From JAAYZM01 sp964510785 (lineage in GTDB: Bacteria > Actinomycetota > Actinomycetes > Actinomycetales > Cellulomonadaceae), in contig CAZECM010000140.1 of NCBI GenBank assembly GCA_964510785.1, positions 1 through 5,775 on the forward strand: a DNA stretch of 5,775 nucleotides. The letters are read 5' to 3'. The notes beneath the pieces are model-generated. The model saw only the letters and a program-made list of their open reading frames with translations. It did not search any database and was not told where the DNA came from. Below, in pieces: positions 1 through 4,713 of this stretch (its first letter is position 1; each line of letters begins with the position of its first letter). A program made the translations under genes and the position numbers.

Positions 1-1467
1 CCCACGCACGAGGAGATGTTCACGCTCCTCGTGAAAGACCTGTACTCCTCGTACAAGGACCTGCCCCTCGCGCTGTTCCAGATCCAGACGAAGTACCGCG
101 ACGAGGCCCGGCCCCGCGCCGGCCTCATCCGCGGGCGCGAGTTCATCATGAAGGACGCCTACTCCTTCGACGTCGACGACGAGGGCCTCGCAGCCTCCTA
201 CGAGCGCCAGCGCGGCGCGTACGAGCGCATCTTCGACCGCCTCGGGCTCGAGTACGTCACGGTCGCGGCGACCTCGGGCGCGATGGGTGGCTCGCGCTCG
301 GAGGAGTTCCTGACGCCGACGGCGATCGGTGAGGACACGTTCGTCCGCTCGCCCGGCGGCTACGCGGCCAACGTCGAGGCCGTCGTCACCCCGGTACCCG
401 AGTCGATCCCGCTCGACGGGCTGCCCCCGGCCCACGTCGAGGACACCCCCGACACCCCCACGATCGACACCCTCGTGGCGCACGCGAACGCGCACTTCGC
501 GCGCGCGGACCGGCAGTGGACCGGCGCGGACACCCTCAAGAACGTCGTCGTCGCGCTACGCCACCCGGACGGGACCCGTGAGCTGCTCGTCATCGGCCTG
601 CCCGGTGATCGTGAGGTCGACGCGAAGCGGCTCGAGGCCGCCGTCGTGCCCGCCGAGGTCGAGGTCGCGACGGACGAGGACCTCAAGGCCCGTCCCGAGA
701 TCGTCAAGGGCTACCTCGGTCCCGCCGTGCTCGGCCCCAACGCCCCGAAGGACGCCGACGGCGCCTCGACCGGGGTGCGCTACCTCCTCGACCCGCGGGT
801 CGTCCCCGGCACGCGCTGGATCACGGGTGCGAACGAGCACGGTCGGCACGTGTTCGACCTCGTCGCGGGCCGCGACTTCGAGGCCGACGGCGTGGTCGAG
901 GCGGCCGAGGTGCGCGCCGGCGACCTCGCCCCGGACGGCTCGGGTCCCCTCGAGCTCGCTCGCGGCATCGAGATCGGCCACATCTTCGCGCTCGGCCGCA
1001 AGTACGCCGAGGCGCTCGGCCTCAAGGTGCTCGACCAGAACGGCAAGGCCGTCACGGTCACGATGGGCTCCTACGGTATCGGCGTGACCCGCGTGCTCGC
1101 GGCGCTCGCCGAGGCGAACCACGACGACGCCGGGCTCGTGTGGCCCGCGCACGTCGCGCCCGCCCACGTCCACATCGTCGCGACGGGCAAGGACCCGGCC
1201 GTGTTCGAGGCCGCCGACAAGCTCGCGCGCTACCTCGACCACCGGGGCGTCGAGGTCATCTACGACGACCGTCCCAAGGTCTCGCCCGGCGTGAAGTTCG
1301 CCGATGCCGAGCTGCTCGGCGTGCCGCTGCTCGTCGTCGTCGGCAGGGGCCTCGAGAACGGCACGGTCGAGGTGCGTCGGCGTGCGGGTGGCGAGGCGTG
1401 CCACGTCATCGTCGACCACGCGGGGGAGACGGTCGCCGGGATGGTCAAGGAGCTGCTCGCGCGCTGA
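1..1467 (+). CDS. proS: Prolyl-tRNA synthetase, class II bacterial type with editing insertion (5' end missing)
   Basis: Cytoplasmic enzyme that charges tRNA-Pro with proline using ATP. The frame is open from base 1, and the first residues, PTHEE, are the conserved ProS block that lies about 105 residues into family members, so the N-terminus is outside the window; 488 codons remain. Window residues 32-35 (YRDE) and 41-52 (GLIRGREFIMKD) are class II motif 2. Residues about 145-300 are the editing insertion that hydrolyses mischarged Ala-tRNA; K180 in LKNVVVAL sits where the E. coli editing lysine lies, and G276-H283 (GANEHGRH) is another typical block. HIFALG (327-332) and motif 3 GIGVTR (359-364) complete the active site, and residues about 380-488 are the anticodon-binding domain. 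The editing domain looks complete. It ends at TGA 1465-1467, convergent with the next gene. Confidence 0.97.
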   Translation, partial: PTHEEMFTLLVKDLYSSYKDLPLALFQIQTKYRDEARPRAGLIRGREFIMKDAYSFDVDDEGLAASYERQRGAYERIFDRLGLEYVTVAATSGAMGGSRSEEFLTPTAIGEDTFVRSPGGYAANVEAVVTPVPESIPLDGLPPAHVEDTPDTPTIDTLVAHANAHFARADRQWTGADTLKNVVVALRHPDGTRELLVIGLPGDREVDAKRLEAAVVPAEVEVATDEDLKARPEIVKGYLGPAVLGPNAPKDADGASTGVRYLLDPRVVPGTRWITGANEHGRHVFDLVAGRDFEADGVVEAAEVRAGDLAPDGSGPLELARGIEIGHIFALGRKYAEALGLKVLDQNGKAVTVTMGSYGIGVTRVLAALAEANHDDAGLVWPAHVAPAHVHIVATGKDPAVFEAADKLARYLDHRGVEVIYDDRPKVSPGVKFADAELLGVPLLVVVGRGLENGTVEVRRRAGGEACHVIVDHAGETVAGMVKELLAR

Positions 1468-1476
1468 GCGGGTCGC

Positions 1477-1527
1477 CCTCGGGCGGCAGCCGGTTCGGCT
1501 CAGCCGAGGCCGGGCAGCGCGCCCGGC
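1477..1527. terminator. Candidate hairpins between convergent proS and the lipoprotein gene
   Basis: Two GC-rich inverted repeats follow the proS stop. The first pairs CCTCGG (1477-1482) with CCGAGG (1504-1509), with an inner AGCCG/CGGCT stem (1488-1492 with 1496-1500). The second is a perfect 7-bp stem, GCCGGGC (1509-1515) with GCCCGGC (1521-1527) and loop AGCGC, lying in the last codons of the minus-strand gene. They share base 1509, so they could only form alternately. No T-run follows either, so these are not textbook intrinsic terminators, but U-poor terminators are often proposed in actinobacteria and the convergent position fits transcription stopping from both sides. Confidence 0.4.
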
Positions 1528-2549
1528 GGCTGGCCCCAGCGCCGCGCGGACTCGACGGCGAGCGTGTGCAGCTCGGCGACCTCCGCGCGCCCACCCGGAC
1601 CGGCGAGCGCGAGGAGTGCCGTGTAGCTGGTCACGAGCGCGTCCTCGAGGCGCGCCCCGAGCTCCTTGCGCGACTCCTCGGAGTCCGTCGCACCGCCGAG
1701 GGCGTAGCCGACCGATCGCGGGTCGAGGCCGGGATCGGTGAGACCGGCGAGGCGTGCCCACGCGTCCGACGTCGCCCGGTGGCGTTCCGAGGCCGCGAGG
1801 GCGCGATTGCGGACCGCTCCCTCGGGCGAGCGGGCCGTGATGATCTCGAACGCGAAGGCTGCCTGGTCCTCCGCGACGACGATCGCGGCGAGGTCGGCGG
1901 AACCGACGCCGACCGGAAGGGCGGTAGGCAGGCCCGTCCCGCCGAGCGCCGGCCGATCGGTGTCGAGCACGCGAGCGAGGGCGTCCGCAGCGAGCAGCCG
2001 GGACGTCCCGACGACGGCGAGGAGCTGGGCGAGCGGTGCATCCTCGACGCGGTCGGCGGCCCCACGGGCGGCTGCGGCAGCCTCGGCGAGACGCACCACG
2101 AGGTCGTGGGGGCTCACGGGCTCGGGCGCGGGCTCGTCGTCGGACCCCTCGTCGTCGTCCCCTTCGTCACCGTCCTCGTCGCCCTCCGGTTCGGCGGCCT
2201 CGTCCGTCGTGGCGGGATCGATGACGCCACCTTCCTCGGCGGAGTACACCCCGCCGAGCGCCTCGGCGTGCTCGTCGGAGGCGAGCTTGATCCGCTCGAG
2301 CACCGCGAAGAGCGCCTCGTCCAGCGTGGCCTCTCCCGCGGCCGCGGCATCCCGCGAGAGCTCGGCCGACGTCACGGCGGCGTCCTGACGCACGACCTCG
2401 AGCGGCCCCGGGACGGGCGCCGGGGGCGGTGGTGTCTCGACACGGACGCCACACCCGGCGAGCACGAGGGCGACGACGGCGAGGGTCGCTGCGCGGCCGC
2501 GCCGTGCGCGCGACGGGACCGGGGGGCGAGGCGGGCTGTCGACATCCAT
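1500..2549 (-). CDS. Secreted lipoprotein with ferritin-like DUF4439 domain
   Basis: Predicted 349-residue membrane-anchored lipoprotein of unknown function. The start is ATG 2549-2547: it places a basic n-region (RARRGR, 14-19), a hydrophobic core (20-30) and a lipobox LAGC (30-33, lipidated C33) at normal spacing, with AGGA eight bases upstream on the minus strand. A Pro-rich stretch (39-49), an Ala-rich helical region (51-100), a D/E-rich linker (111-142) and a second helical region (148-198) follow. Residues about 217-340 resemble the DUF4439 ferritin-like family: VVAEDQAAFAFE (224-235), ERHR (255-258), GYAL (281-284), ARLEDALVTSY (299-309) and a final RRWG (336-339). Whether it binds metal cannot be told. 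It lies antisense between proS and rimP, as I recall for DUF4439 genes in other actinobacteria. Family assignment is from remembered motifs; the lipoprotein call is seen directly. Confidence 0.88.
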   Translation of the reverse strand: MDVDSPPRPPVPSRARRGRAATLAVVALVLAGCGVRVETPPPPAPVPGPLEVVRQDAAVTSAELSRDAAAAGEATLDEALFAVLERIKLASDEHAEALGGVYSAEEGGVIDPATTDEAAEPEGDEDGDEGDDDEGSDDEPAPEPVSPHDLVVRLAEAAAAARGAADRVEDAPLAQLLAVVGTSRLLAADALARVLDTDRPALGGTGLPTALPVGVGSADLAAIVVAEDQAAFAFEIITARSPEGAVRNRALAASERHRATSDAWARLAGLTDPGLDPRSVGYALGGATDSEESRKELGARLEDALVTSYTALLALAGPGGRAEVAELHTLAVESARRWGQPPGALPGLG

Positions 2550-2593
2550 CCCGGCGATCCTGCCACGAGCAGGGCAGTGCGCCGGGCTTTGGT

Positions 2594-2599
2594 TAGGCT
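2594..2599 (+). promoter_or_regulatory. Putative -10 box of the rimP-nusA-ylxR-infB operon
   Basis: TAGGCT matches the TANNNT pattern of actinobacterial housekeeping -10 elements and lies in a locally less GC-rich patch (TTTGGTTAGGCT). No good -35 lies 16-18 bases upstream, which is common in this phylum. Transcription would begin near 2606, giving a 5' UTR of about 57 bases. Confidence 0.45.
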
Positions 2600-2621
2600 G
2601 GGTCGCGAACACACATCAACA

Positions 2622-2644
2622 CCGGTGCGCCAGTGGCGTGCCGG
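2622..2644 (+). promoter_or_regulatory. Strong hairpin in the rimP 5' UTR
   Basis: CCGGTGCGCC (2622-2631) pairs with GGCGTGCCGG (2635-2644) around a three-base AGT loop: ten consecutive pairs, two of them G-U as RNA. It begins about 16 bases after the presumed transcript start and ends six bases before the rimP Shine-Dalgarno. At DNA level it is an interrupted inverted repeat and could be an operator. Its function is unknown; a role in transcript stability or in feedback by an operon product is only inference. Confidence 0.5.
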
Positions 2645-2650
2645 GGGAAA

Positions 2651-2657
2651 GAGGGAG
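2651..2657 (+). promoter_or_regulatory. rimP ribosome binding site
   Basis: GAGGGAG ends five bases before ATG 2663. It decides for this start over the in-frame GTG at 2633, which lies inside the hairpin and has no such site. Confidence 0.75.
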
Positions 2658-2662
2658 CGATC

Positions 2663-3169
2663 ATGTCCTCGCCGTCGAAGGCTGAGCGAGTGCGGGACGT
2701 GGTCGCCCCCGCGGTGAGCGGCGCGGGTCTGTACCTCGAGGACGTCACCGTCCACCCGGCCGGCAAGCGCACCCTCGTGCGCATCACCGTGGACCTCCCG
2801 GCCGACCAGGACGGCGCGCTCGGGCTCGACGCGATCGCGGACGTGGCTCGCGCCGTCGGCGATGCGCTCGACGCGGCCGACGTGATCGCCGGTGAGCACG
2901 TGCTCGAGGTGTCGAGCCCGGGGACGGACCGGCCCCTGACCGAGGCCCGCCACTTCGCGCGGGCCCGCGGCCGGCTCGTCACCTTCACGCTGACCGACGG
3001 CAGCGCCACGGCCGGGCGCGTGGTCGCGGCCGACGACGCCGCGGTCGAGCTCGAGGACGGGCGGAGCGTGCCGTTCGTGCAGATCGCGCGCGGACAGGTC
3101 GAGGTCGAGCTCAACCGGCTCGCCGAGGCCGAGTTCGAGGACGCCGACGACGACGACCTGGAGGCCTGA
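2663..3169 (+). CDS. rimP: Ribosome maturation factor RimP
   Basis: 168-residue cytoplasmic protein needed for maturation of the 30S ribosomal subunit. The N-terminal alpha/beta domain (about 5-92) ends in the family signature LEVSSPGTDRPL (81-92), and residues about 97-153 form the C-terminal SH3/Sm-like domain (RLVTFTL, 104-110; VEVELNRL, 146-153). A short acidic tail (EFEDADDDD, 157-165) closes it. Length is normal for actinobacteria. It is the first gene of the operon, and its stop TGA 3167-3169 is one base from the nusA ATG, so translation of the two is likely coupled. Confidence 0.95.
   Translation: MSSPSKAERVRDVVAPAVSGAGLYLEDVTVHPAGKRTLVRITVDLPADQDGALGLDAIADVARAVGDALDAADVIAGEHVLEVSSPGTDRPLTEARHFARARGRLVTFTLTDGSATAGRVVAADDAAVELEDGRSVPFVQIARGQVEVELNRLAEAEFEDADDDDLEA
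3160..3164 (+). promoter_or_regulatory. nusA ribosome binding site inside rimP
   Basis: GGAGG lies within the last codons of rimP, six bases before the nusA ATG at 3171, which supports that start. Confidence 0.75.
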
Positions 3170-3170
3170 G

Positions 3171-4190
3171 ATGCACATCGACCTGTCTGTCCTGCACCAC
3201 CTGGAGCGCGAGAAGGACATCAAGTTCGACGTCCTCGTCGCGGCCATCGAGCAAGCGCTGCTGTCCGCCTACCACCGCACTCCGGGTGCCCACCAGCGCG
3301 CCCGCGTCGAGCTCGACCGTTCGAGCGGCAACGTCACGGTGTGGGCGGTGAGCGAGGAGGACGAGGAGGCAGGCACGCCCGTCGAGTTCGAGCACACACC
3401 CGAGGGCTTCGGGCGGGTCGCGACGGCGACGGCGCGCCAGGTCATCGTGCAGCGGCTGCGCGACGCCGAGGACGACCAGGTGCTCGGCATGTTCCGCGGC
3501 AAGGAGGGCGAGCTGCTCGCTGGCACCATCCAGCAGGGTCGCGACCCGCGCACCGTGCTCGTCGAGGTGGGCGGCGTCGAGGCCGTGCTCCCGGCGCACG
3601 AGCAGGTACCCACGGAGGAGTACACGCACGGTGAACGGCTGCGCGCGTACGTCCTCGAGGTCGCACGCGGCTTCAAGGGGCCGCAGATCACGCTGAGCCG
3701 CACGCACCCCGGCCTCGTGCGCAAGCTGTTCGCGCTCGAGGTCCCCGAGATCGCGGACGGCACGGTCGAGATCATGGCGCTCGCCCGCGAGGCCGGCCAC
3801 CGCACCAAGATCGCGGGGCGCCCGACCGTGGCGGGGGTGAACGCGAAGGGCGCCTGCATCGGCCCGATGGGCGCGCGCGTGCGTGCCGTCATGGCGGAGC
3901 TGCACGGGGAGAAGATCGACATCGTCGACCACAGCGACGACCCCGCCGAGATGGTGGCGCACGCGCTGTCGCCCGCCCAGGTGATCTCCGTCACGGTCGT
4001 GGACGAAGAGGCCCGTGCGGCGCGCGTCGTCGTGCCCGACTTCCAGCTCTCCCTCGCGATCGGCAAGGAGGGGCAGAACGCCCGCCTCGCCGCGAAGCTC
4101 ACGGGCTGGCGCATCGACATCCGGCCGGACACGCAGGTCGACGAAGACGCCGGTGGGGGCGAGGACGCCGCTCCCGCGGCCGAGGAGTAA
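3171..4190 (+). CDS. nusA: Transcription termination/antitermination factor NusA
   Basis: 339-residue RNA polymerase-associated factor that modulates pausing, intrinsic termination and antitermination. Domains in order: N-terminal RNAP-binding domain (about 1-107), S1 domain (about 113-178, GELLAGTI to ITLSRTHP), KH1 (about 185-255) with the GPMG loop at 231-234 in NAKGACIGPMGARVRAV, and KH2 (about 265-325) with IGKEGQNARLAAKLTGW (297-313). An acidic/Ala tail (322-339) ends it. It lacks the C-terminal acidic repeats of E. coli NusA, as is usual in actinobacteria. It sits one base after rimP and six bases before ylxR, in the classic rimP-nusA-ylxR-infB order. The last codons carry the ylxR Shine-Dalgarno. 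Confidence 0.97.
   Translation: MHIDLSVLHHLEREKDIKFDVLVAAIEQALLSAYHRTPGAHQRARVELDRSSGNVTVWAVSEEDEEAGTPVEFEHTPEGFGRVATATARQVIVQRLRDAEDDQVLGMFRGKEGELLAGTIQQGRDPRTVLVEVGGVEAVLPAHEQVPTEEYTHGERLRAYVLEVARGFKGPQITLSRTHPGLVRKLFALEVPEIADGTVEIMALAREAGHRTKIAGRPTVAGVNAKGACIGPMGARVRAVMAELHGEKIDIVDHSDDPAEMVAHALSPAQVISVTVVDEEARAARVVVPDFQLSLAIGKEGQNARLAAKLTGWRIDIRPDTQVDEDAGGGEDAAPAAEE
4182..4187 (+). promoter_or_regulatory. ylxR ribosome binding site supporting a GTG start
   Basis: GAGGAG, in the last two sense codons of nusA, ends nine bases before GTG 4197. No in-frame ATG, GTG or TTG occurs between 4197 and the conserved RTCVGC block at about 4284, so this site supports the GTG start. Confidence 0.6.
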
Positions 4191-4196
4191 CGCCTG

Positions 4197-4568
4197 GTGG
4201 GCCGGGACGGTAGACTGTCCGAGGCCGGATCGCGATCTCGGCACTTCGATCAAGCACCTGAGCACCTGGGCCCCGGCCCGGTACGCACGTGCGTCGGGTG
4301 CAGGGAGCGAGATCTCGCCACTCGCCTGGTGCGCGTGGTGCTGGCCGACGCCGCGACGGGAGCTCCCGCCGTCGTCGTCGACCTGGCACGGCGCCTTCCG
4401 GGCAGGGGTGCTTGGTTGCACCCCGAACTGAGGTGTCTCGACCAGGCGGAGCGTCGCCGGGCGTTCACCCGGGCCCTGCGCGTTGCAGGGCCGGTGGACT
4501 CTCACGCGGTGCGCGACCAGATCGAGGCATTGACGCAGGACACGGCCCCCGGCTCCAGCCAGGGGTGA
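4197..4568 (+). CDS. ylxR: YlxR/RnpM family RNA-binding protein (DUF448)
   Basis: 123-residue small basic protein of the YlxR family, encoded almost universally between nusA and infB. The fold shows as RTCVGCRERDLATRLVRVV (30-48), VDLARRLPGRGAWLHPELRC (61-80) with the GRGAW motif at 69-73, and a basic helix ERRRAFTRALR (85-95). Work in Firmicutes links YlxR to the RNase P RNA (name RnpM); whether that holds here is unknown. The GTG start adds a 29-residue extension of low conservation before RTCVGC; it is the only ATG/GTG/TTG start available after the in-frame nusA stop. A -10-like box lies inside this extension, so the true start could differ. The stop TGA 4566-4568 overlaps a GTG (GTGA, 4565-4568). 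Confidence 0.92.
   Translation: MGRDGRLSEAGSRSRHFDQAPEHLGPGPVRTCVGCRERDLATRLVRVVLADAATGAPAVVVDLARRLPGRGAWLHPELRCLDQAERRRAFTRALRVAGPVDSHAVRDQIEALTQDTAPGSSQG
4211..4216 (+). promoter_or_regulatory. Possible internal promoter -10 box ahead of ylxR-infB
   Basis: TAGACT in the setting ACGGTAGACTGTCC looks like an actinobacterial -10 element. No clear -35 is present. A start near 4223 would lie just before a 10-bp perfect palindrome, GATCGCGATC (4228-4237), which is flanked by GCCG/CGGC. The promoter would lie inside the assigned ylxR coding region, so either it serves infB or the ylxR start is mis-set. Confidence 0.35.
4472..4492 (+). other. Perfect 8-bp hairpin within ylxR 3' coding region
   Basis: GGCCCTGC (4472-4479) pairs with GCAGGGCC (4485-4492) around a GCGTT loop, over codons for RALRVAGP. 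No T-run follows. It may be chance in GC-rich code or an RNA structure in the ylxR-infB transcript. Confidence 0.35.
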
Positions 4569-4660
4569 CGCACGACCGTCGACAGAGAGCGGGTACACAG
4601 CGATGGCTGCCCGATGACTACCGATCGATGGACGACTCAGCGATGAGCGACCAGCGATGA
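4565..4660 (+). CDS. Possible 31-codon leader ORF coupled to ylxR
   Basis: A GTG at 4565 overlaps the ylxR stop as GTGA, and the frame stays open to TGA 4658-4660. The peptide is Arg/Asp-rich, begins VTHDRRQRAG and ends MDDSAMSDQR; I recognise no domain. If ribosomes leaving ylxR reinitiate here, they translate through most of the ylxR-infB gap. It may serve to carry ribosomes rather than to make a peptide. No strong Shine-Dalgarno is present apart from AGGGG just at the overlap. Confidence 0.25.
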   Translation: MTHDRRQRAGTQRWLPDDYRSMDDSAMSDQR

Positions 4661-4671
4661 ACACGCACTAA
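4603..4671 (+). promoter_or_regulatory. Chain of ATGA-overlapping mini-ORFs upstream of infB
   Basis: Four short reading frames follow one another, each start overlapping the previous stop as ATGA: 4603-4617 (MAAR), 4614-4646 (MTTDRWTTQR), 4643-4660 (MSDQR) and 4657-4671 (MNTH, TAA). The first three all end in CGA-TGA. The word CGATG occurs five times in 59 bases (4601, 4612, 4626, 4641, 4655), and CAGCGATGA is repeated at 4638-4646 and 4652-4660. The last stop is three bases before the next hairpin. Frames are read directly; a regulatory role is inference. Confidence 0.45.
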
Positions 4672-4674
4672 CGA

Positions 4675-4700
4675 CGGTCCGACCCTGTCCGGGCGGACCG
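4675..4700 (+). promoter_or_regulatory. Hairpin just upstream of the infB ribosome binding site
   Basis: CGGTCCG (4675-4681) pairs with CGGACCG (4694-4700). CCC (4683-4685) and GGG (4691-4693) can extend the stem past a single unpaired A, leaving a TGTCC loop. It begins three bases after the last mini-ORF stop and ends four bases before the infB Shine-Dalgarno. No T-run follows, so a translational role fits better than termination. Loop bases CCTGTC (4684-4689) are complementary to GACAGG (4702-4707), which overlaps the ribosome binding site. Confidence 0.5.
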
Positions 4701-4704
4701 AGAC

Positions 4705-4709
4705 AGGAG
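4705..4709 (+). promoter_or_regulatory. infB ribosome binding site with two overlapping start codons
   Basis: AGGAG lies four bases before GTG 4714 and only two before the out-of-frame ATG 4712 (ATGTG). Protein similarity fixes GTG as the infB start, and the spacing also favours it slightly, though both are short. Confidence 0.65.
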
Positions 4710-4713
4710 AGAT

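Larger units (their letters stand above)
2550..2662. promoter_or_regulatory. Divergent intergenic region between lipoprotein gene and rimP operon
   Basis: These 113 bp separate the two divergent starts and must hold promoters for both directions unless transcription enters from outside. Rightward, a TAGGCT box (2594-2599), an inverted repeat (2622-2644) and a ribosome binding site (2651-2657) can be seen. Leftward, only a Shine-Dalgarno-like AGGA (plus-strand TCCT at 2558-2561) is clear; I see no convincing -10/-35 pair for the lipoprotein gene. Confidence 0.6.

Noticed and set aside
2550..2612. Longer start (ATG 2612) for the lipoprotein
   Set aside because: It would put 21 extra residues before the signal peptide n-region and run through the rimP -10 box; ATG 2549 has a suitable ribosome binding site.
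2633..2662. GTG 2633 as rimP start
   Set aside because: It lies inside the leader hairpin and its ten extra codons encode the Shine-Dalgarno of ATG 2663.
1140..2717. 525-codon plus-strand frame over the end of proS and the lipoprotein gene
   Set aside because: Arg/Gly-rich composition without any motif; the minus strand instead gives a clean signal peptide, lipobox and DUF4439 motifs.
3111..4664. 517-codon minus-strand frame across nusA and ylxR
   Set aside because: It is antisense to two clearly recognised genes, shows no domain, and long antisense frames are expected at this GC content.
4675..4707. H-type pseudoknot combining both pairings before infB
   Set aside because: Only one base (4701) would link the strands across a 7-bp stem, which is sterically unlikely; mutually exclusive folds are more plausible.
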